From Tetracentron sinense (Eukaryota > Streptophyta > Magnoliopsida > Trochodendrales > Trochodendraceae), in contig CM026566.1 of NCBI GenBank assembly GCA_015143295.1, forward strand, positions 4,203,072-4,267,071: DNA of 64,000 nt. The letters are read 5' to 3'. The notes under the pieces were generated by a model. That model was given only the letters and a program-made list of their open reading frames with translations. It was not told where the DNA came from and did not search any database. Positions 9,580 to 22,352 of this stretch are shown one piece after another (position 1 is the stretch's first letter; the number at the start of each line of letters is the position of its first letter). The translations under genes were made by a program, and so were the position numbers.

Positions 9580-11330
9580 TTGTGACTGTTGGCGGCTCCG
9601 TCAAAGTATAACTCTCAGCCGGAGTACTCTTGCTCATCTACTCCTGCATACAGGATGACTTCATCTAGAAACTGATAATGTACTGAAACATAGTCTTGTA
9701 CTGGACTGAGGGTCAAGTGGTCTGCTATCGCCTACTCGTGGATTGACTTCTAAGTCATGTATGTGATGTCGAATTTAGACAACATCATAAGCCATCAGGC
9801 AGTTCTTCTGATGGTGGCTAACTTTTCCAATAAGTACTTGAGTGGGTCCATCCGGGAGATCAGGATTGTTGGGTAGGAAAGTAGATAGTGCCAGAGACGT
9901 TGGGTAGCCCAAACCAGTGCTAGACATGTCTTCTCAAGAGGGTTGTACCACTCTTCATACTCTAGCTGGCGCTTGCTGATGTAGTAGATGGCTTGCTCTG
10001 TTCTGCCTATCTCGTCATGTTGTGCCAAGACACACCCTATGGAGGTCTCTTTTATAGAGATGTAGAGTAGCAACGGTCGTCCCAGTGTAGGGGGCACAAG
10101 TACTAGAGGGTTGGGGAGATAATACTGATTTATTCTGTCAAAGGCTTCTTGGTATTCTGCTGTCCAGACTGTCAGTGTATTCTTCCAGAGAAGCTTGAAG
10201 ATCGGCTCGGAGATCGGCGTGAGCTGGGAGATGAACCGGCTGATGTATTTAATTCTGCCCAAGAACCCATAGATTTTCTTTTCAGTTTAGGGTGCTGGCA
10301 TTTCGATGATGGCCTTGGCTTTGGCTGGATCGATCTCGATGCCTCTCTTACTGAATATGAAGCGAAGTAGCTTTCCTGATGAGGCTCCAAAGACACATTT
10401 AGCCGGATTTAGTCTCAGGCCAAATTCTCGGAGTTTGTCATAGAGTCTCTTCAAGTCTTCACGGTGCTACCTGGCAGTAGACGATTTGACGATTATGTCA
10501 TCCACAAAGATTTCAGTTGACTTATGGATAATGTCATGGAACAGTGCCTTGATGGCCCTCTGGTAGGTAGCCCTTGCATTCTTGAGTTCGAAGGGCATAA
10601 CCTTGTAGCAGAATGTGCCCCAAGGTGTTATGAATGAGGTTTTCTCTATGTCCTTTTCTACCATTTTGATCTGGTTGTATCCGGAGAAACCATCCATAAA
10701 TGAGAGTATCTCGTGCCCTACAGTATTGTCGACCAGAATGTCAATGTGTGGGAGAGAAAAGTTGTCTTTTGGGCTTACCCTGTTCAGATTGTACTAGTCG
10801 ATTCACATTCGGACCTTGTCGTCCTTCTTGGGTACCAGGATAATGTTAGCCAACCACTCAGGGTAGTTTGTTACTACCAGGAAGCCTGTACTGATCTGCT
10901 TTTCGACTTCTTCTTTGACCTTCTACGACTATTCGGACCTCATCCGTCTTAGTTTCTGCTTAATTGGTCTGACATCAGGGTTCAGGGGCAGTCTGTGTAC
11001 CCCCAATGTTGGGTCTAGGCCGGGCATGTCTGTATATGACCAGGCGAAGACGTCACTATAGCTTCTCAAGAAACTGATCATGTTTGCTCTCTGCTGTGGG
11101 CCCATGCTCGTGCCGATCTTGACTAGCTGGTCGTCTACGAATCCCAGATTGACTATCTCAGTGTCTTCGATGTTTGACTACAGTAGTCCTTCACTATGTT
11201 CTAGGAGGTCCAGAATTTCCTGAGGTGGTTCCTCTTCCTGTTTAGAGTCATACTCTACTTCTACGAGTTCAAGGAGGGTTTGAGAGGTAGCACTGTCAGA
11301 AGCGATTTCCTAGTAAATCAATTAGCTTTA
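9580..11330 (-). pseudogene. Reverse transcriptase and RNase H relic of Tat-1
   Basis: Minus-strand frames show RT blocks MDGFSGYNQIKM, TSFITPWGTFCYKVMPF and the catalytic FVDDIIVKS, then the RT-to-RNase H connection IKYISRFISQL and the RNase H stretch YYISKRQLEYEEWYNPLEKTC. This is a typical gypsy RT-RNase H order. The frame is broken in several places. The same region in Tat-2 (55300-58950) is clearly homologous. Confidence 0.85.
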
Positions 11331-11689
11331 GTTTAGCATGCTTATGATTTTTGTTTTTGTTGGCATCAAGACACTAGGCCTTCCACGGGAAGAGTCCGTG
11401 TGATTTCGTCATCAGCCAATATGAAATGTTTGTTTTTTTTTAAACATGATTTTTGAGTCAAAACATCTGATTTTCATTAACAAAATAGATGACTTGTTAC
11501 AAAAATGACTCAAACAAAAAGAGACCGATAGTGGCCTGACATTTGAATTTTACAAATGGGAGCAAAGAGAGATAGATGAAGGAGAAGGGTGATGCTTGGT
11601 CACTGCTATCTTAGACCAACCTGTCCTGCACTGTGTTTGCCCTGGCCCTGAGCGGCCTCAATGGTAAAAGCCTCAGTCCACCAGTAAAT

Positions 11690-12650
11690 TAGTGGCTAGC
11701 AACTGGAGGACGTTTCGGCACTGTTGGAGAGGGTGCAGACCTGCTCTCCCGCTGGATATTTTGCTTTGGTAGCATCTTCGACAGTCAGCTCGTCGAACAT
11801 TTGGGCCATGCTGAAAACTTCCGGATCTGGAATCCCTGAAGACTCGGCATTGGGCTGGGGGTTTAAGGCAATAGGTGCAATAGAGGTTTCTAGATATGTT
11901 TCGAAGATTCCCACGAGGAAGGTTACAGAGATGTGGGTTTGGGGTTCAGGTTTCGCCGACTGCCTCTCTTCTAAGTCAGCTTAGAGAGGTAGTCCTCGTA
12001 TTTGAGCTTGTATCCCAATCCGAAGGGAGATGTGTAGCGAGGAGGCCAGTATCTCTTCTTCATGCCCTGATTCTTGGCGCCCAGACCCTTCTCTGGCTGG
12101 TAGTTTATTTTGGCCATCATTCTGACAAATGGTGGTACTGCTTGCTTGCTTTGTTGTTCCACCTGGGCGATAGAACTAATCTGCTCGAACTAGAATCTCA
12201 TGAAGGCAGTACCTTGTCCCAGCTCTTGGACGTCCCCAAAGGAACTTTCCAACTCCTCAGAAGGAATGACGACTAGGCGGTCATCCTGGATGAATTTGAT
12301 TCTTTGGTGTAGAGAGGAGGGAATGGCCTTGGCCGTGTGGATCTATGACCTCCCTAAGAGCAAGGTGAATGAAGCTGGCACATTTACAATATGAAAGTTC
12401 ATTATGAACTGAGCTAGTCCGACGCCGATGGTCAAATCAATGTCACCCAAATTCTACATGGTTGTATTTTCAAAAACCCTAATGGTCATGGGTCTCTTCT
12501 TCACTTGACTAGGTTTAGGCCCAGGTTTTACAATGTAGAAAGTGTGGAGACATTCAGGCAAGAGCCATTGTCGATGAGCACTGATGACAGAGTTCGGTCC
12601 ATGCACTGAATGCTATGTATAAAGCCTGGGTGTGATCTCTGTCACTGTCC
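11690..12650 (-). pseudogene. Protease and G-patch-like region relic of Tat-1
   Basis: Near 12540-12620 the minus strand encodes a LIDNGSCLNV-like sequence, matching the aspartic protease active-site region (D-x-G-S) of Tat elements. Downstream (about 12160-11970) the frame reads MMAKINYQPEKGLGAKNQG, which resembles the glycine-rich G-patch-like segment seen in this lineage between protease and RT. Broken frame. Confidence 0.65.
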
Positions 12651-13379
12651 GGTATTTCCTCTTCCGTGAAGGAAATGATTCTGGATTCGAGGACTTGCTC
12701 TACCATTTTCCCCAGTTTATCGGGTGTTATGTTTGGTGTTACGTAGGCATTTCTGAATACCTCGGAGCAGTTGCTTCCGGTGATGCTCGGAAGTTAGAAA
12801 AAGACCCAAGATAGAAATCTATGCTGGGACTTTGCTCAATTGCTGAGTGATATTGAACTCCTTTGCCTTCTCTAGGATCTTTGACAAGACTGTTGAATCC
12901 GCTGCTTCCTTCTGTTGGTGTGACACCCCTGCTTTTTCTTTTTCTTTTTCTTTCTCTGTATCCTTTGCCTTTGTTGGCTCAATCGCACGAGGTTGATATA
13001 CCTGGCCAGATTTGGTTAGGTTGGCTATGCTCTCGCTCTCAAGGATGAGAGAGCAGGGAGCGGCACTCAGTTGAGGTCAAAAGGCGGTTCTGAGATGTAG
13101 GGGATCTGGACAGGGCCTGAAGAGATTGAGGCTTGAGCTGGAGCTGTAGGCCAATTTGTAGGGCAAGGGATAGTATAGATGATCTATTCAGGGACAGGTA
13201 TCTAGATTGAAGACTGAATGGTTTGTATATTTGACTGGGGGAAGGGGATTATAACAGGGGATCGGTAAGAGGTCCTGATGATGCCATCATCAACTGCCGG
13301 TATGCTGGGTTCTGGCTACCTTACCCCAAGTTCTTCCCACTGAATAAAGTTGATTTGATTGTTATGTAGGAGCAGTGGC

Positions 13380-14705
13380 ACCTAATTGATGCTTGTATTA
13401 TTGGGAGCCAGCTCAACCTTTTCGTCATTCAAGAGGTCTTGGATGACACACTTCAAGCCTATGCAGTAGTCTGTGGCATGGTCTGGGCCTCTATAGAAGG
13501 GGCAGTGGTGATCGGCATAGTAGTTCTTGTTCTGTTTGTCTGAAGGTAAGAGAGGTGTAGGGCCTCTCAATTTGAGAAGGCCTTGCTTGATTAGGAATTC
13601 CAACAATTAGCTGAGTGTGTATGGAACAGGGATAAATTTTCTTAGGGGACGGTTTTACCCCTGGTTTGGTCGGGCTGGCCGGGCATTTCTGACAACTGAT
13701 TACTGCTAAGCTGGTAATCTGATGGGTGCTGTGAAAGCAATCATATGTACATCTTCCTTCTTTCTGTGGTTCCTGGGGCTGACGTTCCTACTGGATGAGG
13801 TAGTTGCTTTGGGCGATTCAGTCCTAGACTGGAGTGAATAGTTCCGCTCTTGATGACAGTCTCGATACGAGCACCTATCTTAACGATAGTGCCGAAATCC
13901 ACTACCAGTAAAGTTACCATTAGCGTAGAATTGGGCTGCTTTTAAGTGCCCATAAACATGTTTGTCAGCTCCTCCGTAGGGATTGGAGTCGGGATCTTGG
14001 CTGCCATATTCCTCCAACGGGTGGCGTATTCCAGGAATGATTCATTGTTACGCTGGCTTAGCTGCTCAAGTTGGCTCCTCTGAGGACAGAGCTCTTGGTT
14101 AAAGGAGTACTGCTCCACGAAACTGTCCATGGCATCTTGCCATGTTTTGACTCTCTGCTTGTCCACAGACATCCACCATATAAGGGTTGCCCCTTCAGAC
14201 TCTTCTGGAAGTACTGGATGAGTAGGGGCTGATTTCTGTTGTGTTGGAGCATGTCTCCTAAGTACAATTGCAGATGTTGATTCAGACAGCCCGAGCCATC
14301 GTATTTATCAAAGTCCGGGACCTTGAAGCCTGCGGAAAGAGCATCCCCTGATGAGAAAGTTAAGTCTTCCAAAGAAGGATGGTACTGGTAGATGTACCCT
14401 TCATCCTCTTCATTTCTTCTTTCATCTACTTGTTCTCCTCATGTAGGGAAGGACTGGGGTCTGAGGATGATGGCCGATCCTAGTTGACGTGTGAGGCATT
14501 GGGTTGTTCTTCATACTGGTCATACTCCTCTCCTCCGCCTGCTGTGGGTCCAGGGTTAGGTATGATGATGGGGATAGGATGAGGCTCTGGAACAGGTTGC
14601 TCAGATGATTCGCTGGTCGGGATCCAGGTAAAGGGTTCATTGGTTCGGACACCAATTAGAATCTTTAGGGATTCCAAAACACTGTCGAGCTTTGCTTGCA
14701 TGGTT
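13380..14705 (-). pseudogene. Gag relic of Tat-1
   Basis: Minus-strand frames carry FKVPDFDKYDGSGCLNQHLQ, then FVEQYSFNQELCPQRSQLEQ and ESFLEYATRWRNMAAKI, the signature of the plant retrotransposon Gag capsid domain. Further on, HCPFYRGPDHATDYCIGLK is the zinc-binding-like motif typical of Tat Gag. The N-terminal part is Pro/Ser-rich. Several breaks. Confidence 0.8.
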
Positions 14706-15199
14706 GCGATGTCCCTATCATGTGATTGTAAGATCTCACTGGTTCACTGGTGCTGATCTGCAGGTTCCACCATTGAGTCTGAGTTGTTTTCTAATTGGGC
14801 TGTGTAAGAGCTGCTCTCTGATTAGAATGTGCAAGGTACTATCTCTGTGATTGGCACCTCTGTCAACACTGCATCTGCGGTTGCTGCTTACGAGAATCGC
14901 AGTCAGAGAATGAGTCACAGGTCGGCTCATGCAACTTAAAAGAATGCAATGGCTAATTACAATTATGCATGATGACAGGAAGAAGATTCTAGAAAAATGA
15001 TTTTTCATTGATGCATGCAGAGTGCAATGAGTACAAGATTGTGCGACTCAAAAAAGAAAAAAAAAACTCGATCCTAGGGAGGCCCATTAGGGATCACGAA
15101 GTCAAGTGGCCAAGGTACACCATTAAGATCTATGATTTGTTATTGGAGGGATGTGATCTCAACCTCCATGTTTACAATTGTTTCTGAAGCATTAAATAT

Positions 15200-16700
15200 G
15201 TGGAATCCAAACTGTCGGATCCGATTAGTCATCTCAACCTTTGCACTGTCAAGCTGCTCCAGTTGTTCAACCTGCTCTTATGCGGCTTAGAGTTTATGAC
15301 CCTGTTTCGCTTCCTGTTGCCTGAATGCTTGTTGGGCTTTTCGTAACCTTTTCTCTTTCTGCTGGATCTGGAGCTATCTCTCCAGGAAGAAATCTCTCCA
15401 AGGATTAACCATTTCAGCCAGGGGTATGGTTCCGCATGATGGAACTGCAACTAGTGTGGGCTATTCCCTGGGTGCGAGCATGTCGGGTAGAATGTCAGGA
15501 TTATCCACCTACTGTCGGTATGCTGAATCGATTAGTGGTCCTGATGTGACCACAAATTCAGGCCATTGGTTCCGTCTGGAGCCGCGCCAAGCTGATTAGA
15601 AGCGTCGGGTGAGGTTGTCGGAGTGCACTGTGAAAGTGATCCAATCATTTTCCTGCCGGTCTATCACTGGGATACACTGTGAAAGTCCAAACTGTCAGAA
15701 GACTCGAAGTGGTGTATAAATTACGGAGCCTGTTAGACCAACAAGAATCATGCATCGTCTGCCCGTGATGATGACACGAGATAGCCTACTTAGTATAAGC
15801 CACTCGTATTACCATATGATCTCTTCCTTTGACAGGGCTTGGAGAAGCTGGTAGAGCTCTTTGACGTCTGTAGCCGCTATCGGACCTTGATTCTAAGAAA
15901 TCTTTCAAGGTAGACTGTAGAATTCACGGAGGCCGTCTGGTATTGATATGATTGTAGGCAGGTGTCCTACCAACCACAGGTGTAGGAGAGGTGTACTGGC
16001 ATGGAAGATGAACTTTCTGCGGTCTGACGATTGGTTGAGAGCCTTGAGAAGCTCTGCTAGGATGACTGGTACGACTGAGTAGGATTTGTGCATGTCCTCG
16101 ATGACCTTGACCAAAACTGATTCGATAAGCATACGGCACCTCAGGAATACCAACTGAGACATGGCAACAGTGCAAGGGCATTAAGACCGGGAAGTTTTAC
16201 TATAATGGAGTTAGGGTTCCACTTGCGCTTGTACTTCTTTTCAAGAAAAAACACGGGTGTCCGATCAAAAGAGCCTTTACAACCAGGCTGTAAGCAGGCA
16301 AGCTTGATATGCAAGAACCTGGACAGGTCTGCCTGGTATGTTATCTTGTAACACGGTATTATAGCTTTGCCATCCATGTTTAACTCTAGAATGTGTTGAA
16401 TCTCTTCTAGTGTTGGACACAGTTCGTTCTTACCAAAATGGAATACCATGTGAGATGGGTTCCAACACTGGATAGCTACATTCATAAGGCGTGGGTCCGG
16501 GTTAACCACGAATAGGTCTAGGATAGTCCCGGTTTTGTAATACTGAGCCCAAGCAAGATGCTGACTCGAGGTAAATGCCTCAATTGCTTTCTGGAGGTTG
16601 TCATCACATGTCCCCTGAGAAGTTAAATGCATGGGCCGTAACGGTCGACCCATTGACTGGATTATCCCTGAAAGACCTGCCATCTTCCTGGACAATATAC
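15200..16700 (-). pseudogene. Tat/Ogre extra ORF upstream of gag (plant-mobile-domain-like)
   Basis: A 184-residue minus-strand stretch contains WNPSHMVFHFGKNELCPTLE and EIQHILELNMDG, similar to the plant mobile domain seen in Ogre-type ORF1. An adjoining stretch (about 15905-16162) reads LLKALNQSSDRRKFIFHAST and LHLWLVGHL, the expected continuation. The left part (about 15229-15450) is charged and Gln/Arg-rich, perhaps the C-terminal coiled region. ORF1's role is unknown even in intact elements. Broken frame. Confidence 0.65.
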
Positions 16701-17542
16701 AGACTCTGTGAGTGCATTGTGTATGCAGATGGAATGCAAAAGATGATGTAATTTTTTTTTAATTTTTTTATTTGATTGGGTGTGACAAGGCACATGTGAT
16801 CCGATAGGGTAGATAGAGGTCCGACGTGCTTTAGCCCAGGTTGTAGGGAACTGGGGAACCTATCAGGTCAAGGTTAGGGAGGGGCCTAGTGAAGGCTTGT
16901 CTGCTTGGGATTTGAACCCTATATGCTATGTCAAAAAGCAGGGTTGGATGTAATTTATTACAAGTATAGGTTTAGCTCATTACATGCCCCTGGGTGGGTG
17001 GTATCCAGGTAGAATGTGCCCAGATAGTCAACCATGATTAGGGACAGGTATAAGGTGCAAGCAGATTAGGGTTTAGAGTAGCCCTCCCTGAGTGGGCTAT
17101 TTGTAGACAATAATACCCTAGCCTAGGCTATATGTATGATTGTTGATTTGATGCAGGTGTGTTCCTAACAGGATGGGGGATCACTTAACACCGTATATGT
17201 GACTCCTCGGTATAGAACATACCTGAAAATGAACGATTGGTGAAAGGGGGAGTGTTCAGAATCCTTCCCTCAGGATAATCACCTACCAGGAGTGACTCTG
17301 CGGACTTCCAAGACTGTTAAGCCACTGACATTGAGGATGATCATCTAGCAGCCATTAACATAATAAGCCTGTCTACTGGGCTTAATAGGATAATTACACT
17401 ACTATGACATATATGGATGCACAGTACACAATTAACCAAAAGATGTAAAATGATTAGTGTTTAATTAAATGCTTAGGCATTTTAGCAAGATTGAGGTTTA
17501 GTTGGCTTAAACCAACGTTCTGAGTTGAACCAAAATATAAGT
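16701..17542 (-). other. Leader region of Tat-1, noncoding
   Basis: Lies between the primer site and the extra ORF. There is no ORF of note and no motif I recognise. Long leaders are usual in Tat/Ogre elements. Confidence 0.5.
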
Positions 17543-17562
17543 CCCCAGCAGAGTTACCAGAG
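17543..17562 (-). other. Primer binding site of Tat-1
   Basis: On the minus strand TCTGGTAACTCTGCTGGGGA follows the LTR end almost directly. It resembles the TGGCGACTCTGCTGGGGA-type primer site of Tat/Ogre elements, which use an elongator tRNA rather than initiator Met. It fixes the LTR boundary. Confidence 0.75.
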
Positions 17563-17563
17563 C

Positions 17564-19203
17564 TGTGAGCACGGGATTTCACTCCCTAAAAAATCTCACA
17601 GGTGTAGAGTCGCTACCTATTCATTCAGAAGGGATAAGTCCCCCTGGAAAAGTTGGATAAGGTCTTAATCTATGATTTGAGATCAGGGTAAGCAGTTCGA
17701 TTAAGTCTGGGGAAGGTGTTAGGCACCCTGAGGCTTCCATTTTACAACGGTTCCCTACTTCCTTGGTTTAGCTAATTAAAGTCAATATTTGCTAAAATGT
17801 CTTAGTGTTTAAAGCAACACTAATCCAAGAAAAGAAAAGCTAATTGGGGTCGAACCTGGGTTGGATTGCCTACGTACTCACAGGATGAGGTCAGACCGAG
17901 CGTAATTCTAGTACATGAGCCTGTGTCGAGGCTAGGGGCGTATGTGTGTGCACCAAGGGTGGCTAACATGGACTAATCCAGTAAATTAGGGTTTGGCTAA
18001 CCGAGGAGTGTCAAGTGCAAGGTTTAAACTTGGTAGGCTTAGGAGTAGTCTGGTAGACTAGGGGGGAGTTTGACCAGGATTAAGGTTGCTAACCGGGGTT
18101 AGGCCAAACTAACCATGGTTAGGGTTGCTAACCACAGTTAAAGGGAGGTGAGATTAAGCCTGGTAGGCTAAGGGGAGGCCCGATAGGCCGAGGATAAGTC
18201 CGGTAGACTTGGTTTTAGGCCCTGTAGGCCGTAAATCGAAAGTAACCGTAGTTAGGGTTTCTAACCGGAGTTAACGGGGTGGTCTAACCTTGGTTAGGGT
18301 TCTAACCAGGGTTGAAAATGGGCCAAAGTCAGTTTTATGGTCCAAATTAATTTATCCAGATGTTTTGATTATTTTCCTAAGATTTGTGGGGTTAAGAGGA
18401 GCTTAACCATGGTTAAATATTAATCGGGGGTGCATTTAACCATAGTTAAGGATATGGTTAAGTCTAAAGTGGACCCAAGGGGCTAGGCAGGGCCTAAAGT
18501 GGTCTCCTACTAGGCCTGAGCCCTTGTAAAAGCCCAGAATTAAAAAAAATTTAATGTCAGTAATGAGATTACCGACATTAAAATTGTATTTTTAACCACG
18601 GTTTGCATGCATTTAACTCAGGTTAGGGGCTAACCCAGGGTGCTTTGAAAGCAGAGATTTGAAGAGGGGACTTCAGTGAAGAGTTCAAGCCTGGTGTGGG
18701 TCCCAGGGGTGGCCTGGAGTGGGCCCCATAGATGACCACTAGGCATATTTTTTATTAGTGGTAAATCATCTACCGCCAATCTGAGATTTTTGAAATTTTG
18801 GGCCAGGCCCATGCTCACTCAGGTTTGGGGGTTTGGCTTAGTGTTTTTGGGCCTTATGGGCCCAGGCCGAAGGGTTCAGGCCCTAGGGGCCATGGGTTTA
18901 GGGTTTAAACCTTAAGGGCTCTAGGGCTAGGCTAGGGCTCGGATTTAGGGTTACCTAGGGCTATGGCTTAGACTTAGGTTTCACTAGGGTTTAACTAGGG
19001 TTAAACTAGGGTTGAGTCCTAAGGTTTAATTAGGGTTTAGCTAGGGTTAGGGTTTGGTTCTTGGGTTTCCTAAGGTCCGACTTAGGGTGAGGCCTAAGAC
19101 TTAATTAGGGGTTTAGCTAGGGTTTAGGGGACTTGACAGGGGTAACCATGGTTAAAAAGCCTTAACCATTGTTAGATAGGGGTGTAAAAATTAGGTGCTT
19201 ACA
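17564..19203 (-). repeat. 5' LTR of Tat-1 (1640 bp)
   Basis: On plus it runs from TGTGAGCACGGG to GTGCTTACA, so on minus it is TG...CA. The first 370 plus-strand bases match the Tat-2 LTR at 50476 (AGAGTCGC(T/C)ACCTATT..., GAAGGTGTTAGGCACCC). It is rich in TAACC-NN-GGTTA palindromes and TAGGGTTTA-like runs. Its right end directly joins Athila LTR DNA at 19204. Confidence 0.85.
18085..19180. repeat. TAACC-NN-GGTTA palindromes and telomere-like TAGGGTTTA runs in the Tat LTR
   Basis: Palindromes such as TAACCATGGTTA, TAACCGGGGTTA, TAACCACAGTTA and TAACCTTGGTTA recur at about 18090-18450 and again near 19141-19180; the two central bases vary while the arms mostly hold. Between about 18890 and 19130 lie many TAGGG(T)TTA-like units that resemble the plant telomere repeat but are irregular and interspersed. 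Both lie in U3 of the minus-strand element. Confidence 0.7.
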
Positions 19204-19641
19204 CTGTTCTTCATCAAAATTGGTGTTTCTATCTCCTACCATGAACTAATTCTTCTATTTCTAGGGTTTCGATGAAACCCTAGCAAAGTAATCATGTCCT
19301 GTGTATTTTTATTTATGTTCCTTCTTGTATAAACTCTGATTGCATAATTAGAGGGTTGTCTTCAACCAATTATTAAAGTTTATACTTAATTTCAATGTGG
19401 TTTATCCTTATCTTAGGTTCTCTTGTGTTGAAATTGAATTCGTTCATATATCTTTTTGTGATTGAAAATATGAATCTTATGCAATGAGATTTATTGTCAA
19501 TGAATTGAATTGTATGATATTTTATTCTGAGTGATGTCACAACCCTAGCTTAGTGTGTATCACCCGTGCTGACCGCAAATAGGATATACCTAGAATTTGG
19601 TCTATGGAATCATTTTAGTTTTTGATGAGTGAGACTTTTAG

Positions 19642-21607
19642 TGTAGAACCCCGGATCTCATTTTCATAGCCTGTGAATAGTGCTATGAATAGTGCGGTGA
19701 ATAGTATCCATGAAAGGTAATTTTTGAATTTTGAGATAAAAAAAATCCCAGTAATGGTTGTTTATAGGTTAACTAAGCTTAGTTGATTTTATGGGATTTT
19801 ATGCATATGGTTAGAATGGTTTTCGAACAATGCGAAAAGTTACGACGAACCGGATTTATCGGATTTTGCCTAAAACTGGAAATTTAGATTTTGAATTATG
19901 AGGATTTGGAATTTCTAAGTATTTTTATTGGATTCAAATGGGGGTACTTCCTTATTTTAATTTAAAACTTAAAGTTAAACATAACTCAAATGTTTTAAAG
20001 TAAAATAAGTATTGGTATAGAAGAAGGAAAGGGAAAAAGAACAAAGCACAGGACAAAAACAGGGGAAAAACAGGAAAATCCGGTCAACCGAATTTGCTAC
20101 CGGTCTACCGAACCTTACCGATCGACCGAATGCCCTTACCGGTCGACCGAATACTCGAAAAATTGTATGGGGATTTTGGACAGAGAGGTGATTTTTGACC
20201 GGTCGACCGATCATGCTGATTTTGCTTGTAGCCGACCTCCTGAGATATTTTCAAGGGTGTTTGAGTCTTTAACTCAATCCCTTTGGCTATAAATAACCCA
20301 ATTTCGTGGGCTAGGGTTACCACAACCCTTAGAGCAAGTTTTTGGGAGAAATTTGAAGAAAAGAAAGAGGAAGAAGGAGGACCTTTAAGGGTTTTGATTG
20401 TTGGGTGTTCTTGAGTCGATTTCTCAACTACAAAGGTGTTTCTCTGCGCTTCTCAACCATTCTAAAGCGTTTTAGATCAAAGGATTGATCTAGAAAGGTA
20501 GATACACTCTACTACCTACCTTGTGCTATTATTTTTAAAGTAAATCACTATGTTTAAGGTTGATCTTGAATGGATTGGTGTAAACTATCACTAGTATTGA
20601 AATTCTATGAATATGATGTCATGTTTAAAAGTTTTCTAAGATCACCATGATAGTCACAAGTGCTATATGCACCTTATGTTCACAAGTATAGCATGATGTT
20701 TACAAGTCTCACATGATCCAATGTTTTCTCACAAGAAAAGGGTTTTTTCCAAAAGTTCATAAGCAAGGTTTTGATTAAAAGAATTCTCACAAGCTCACAA
20801 GTGATAAAGCCAAACTATGGGTTAGTAAGTGACAAGTTCTATGATCGTTTCAAAAGTCACAAGGAATCCCACTATACATGGACTCACAAGTAGTCATATC
20901 TTGCAAGCTCACAAGTTCACAAGCTCGCAAGTTCACAAGAAATCATGCATACCCAGATCCTCGCATGTTCACAAGGAATCCCAACTTTCGCAAGAATTCA
21001 TAAGAACTCACAAGAATATGATTATCACATGACAAGATTTACCAGTTTTGATTTCACATGAATACTATTAAGAAAAGGATTTGGTAACTATTTCACGAAT
21101 GTTATTCTCTAAGCTTATGCATATTCATGATATTATTCCCTGTTAGTTAGTAGTTTGTATATCACTGAGTATTCCATGCTTAGCCGACTATTAACTTCGG
21201 CAGGTGCACGTATTCCATTTGACATTTGTGGTACGGAGCCTTGGATAGAGGAAGAATACTACGATCCGGAGCCCTCTATGGACCACTATCAGGATGACGG
21301 ATCACTGGATAAGTGGCTTGACTTTGATTTCTGTTGAGAGTATGAGAGAGATGCTACTGATATTTTGTGATTTTGCGTATGTTGAGAGTGGGACTTGTCC
21401 ACTCCATATTTTGGATATGTTATGTTGGTTCATACTTGAACCTATCGATAGGAGTATTTTATTACAAATCACTTCCGCTATGTTTTACAACTTGTGTACT
21501 CTGACAGGATGGTAAGTATATGTGCCTTATGTGTCATACAGGCTGGTATGATACGGCGGTCCGAGCCAAGTATCCCTAACTTCTAGGGGGTATTCTGGGT
21601 CACGACA
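19642..21607 (+). repeat. Solo gypsy LTR with altered target duplication (1966 bp)
   Basis: Begins TGTAGAACCCCGG and ends GGGTCACGACA. Flanking five bases are TTTAG and TGTAG, a 4 of 5 match, consistent with an aged target duplication. The left end carries three GTGAATAGTG-like repeats. U3 has an ACCGGTCGACCGA motif array followed by TATAAATA at 20288-20295. There are many CACAAG repeats at about 20680-21015 and a diverged core at 21164-21203. It is inserted in the Athila 5' LTR. Confidence 0.85.
20075..20295 (+). promoter_or_regulatory. U3 palindromic motif array and TATA box of the solo LTR
   Basis: Five to six variants of ACCGGTCGACCGA (about 20079-20212), several separated by short AATNC-like spacers. 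About 75 bases on is TATAAATA (20288-20295) in the context GGCTATAAATAACCC, a good plant TATA box. Arrangement parallels the copia and Athila LTRs. Confidence 0.7.
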
Positions 21608-21950
21608 TGTAGTCAATCTCATCCCTTTAGTTTATGCTTGTGGGACATAAATGGATACTTATAGATGTGGTTATGAGATTAGTGGTGGATTCAAACGCCT
21701 TGGAAGTTTTCTCACTGATATTTCACCAACAACTTTTAGTTTAATTAGGATAAATACAATCTGTTAATTAATTTCTACTCTTAGGTTAAATTCAATCAAA
21801 TCACTCAACTTTGTTAACCATTAACTTAGACTTAATCTAGAGAAAAGGCAATGAAACTAGCGCAATCCTCTGTGGTTTGACACCCTATACTAGTCACTAT
21901 TCTACGGAATTATAGCTACTATGAGGTTTAATAAATTAACGATCAATTTT

Positions 21951-21968
21951 TGGCGTTGTTGTCGAGGA
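21951..21968 (+). other. Athila primer binding site
   Basis: TGGCGTTGTTGTCGAGGA lies five bases after the LTR end. It resembles the TGGCGCCGTTGCCGGGGA site typical of Athila elements. Confidence 0.8.
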
Positions 21969-22352
21969 CTGCTGGAACGGTTTAGTTGTTTTATTCAAGA
22001 GATTAGGACTGAGTATTTTGATTCAAAAAGCTATAGCATCTTTACTGATCCTCACTTGTTCTGTGTTGCAGGTACCAAATTGCTTGATTTAAAAAACCAA
22101 TGCGCTGCTGAAACAGGAGCTATCACAAAGTCCAACTACCAAAAGCACTGTAAGTATTCTCTCATCTGGAGGGAATTATTTTGAAAAATTAGTGTCTATC
22201 GAACATAGAGTTTTTCTCTAGGGTGTATGCATGGTAGACGATCTTGTAAACCAAAGTTAATCCCTATCAATTCAAAGTTAGAGCGTACCGCTAGGCTTCT
22301 TAAGGCTTCGGCCCGATTCTACTCCAACCTCTAGACTACTCCTTTCTCTGTA
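21969..22352 (+). other. Athila leader, noncoding
   Basis: Sequence between primer site and gag. A frame overlaps the LTR end and part of this stretch but has no recognisable domain. Nothing else seen. Confidence 0.5.

Larger units (their letters stand above)
9101..19203 (-). mobile_element. Tat/Ogre-type gypsy element, antisense (Tat-1)
   Basis: Reading leftward from 19203: LTR, primer site, long leader, an extra ORF upstream of gag, gag, protease with a G-patch-like stretch, reverse transcriptase, RNase H, and a second archaeal-type RNase H. The extra ORF and dual RNase H are diagnostic of the Tat/Ogre lineage. Integrase and the 3' LTR are not present; the sequence is cut at the junction with the gypsy LTR. 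Coding frames are broken many times, so it is an old fossil. The LTR right end abuts Athila LTR sequence, so Tat-1 inserted into the Athila 5' LTR. Confidence 0.85.
19204..21945 (+). repeat. Athila 5' LTR, right portion, split by a solo LTR
   Basis: Athila LTR sequence occupies 19204-19641 and 21608-21945, ending CGATCA just before the primer site. Its first 62 bases (19205-19266) match 50414-50475 in the 3' LTR, the only part of the LTR preserved on both sides. With the left portion at 49861-50413 this gives an LTR of roughly 1.3 kb. Confidence 0.75.

Noticed and set aside
18890-19130. Possible interstitial telomere or chromosome end
   Set aside because: The TAGGGTTTA-like units are irregular, interspersed and sit within a bounded Tat LTR.
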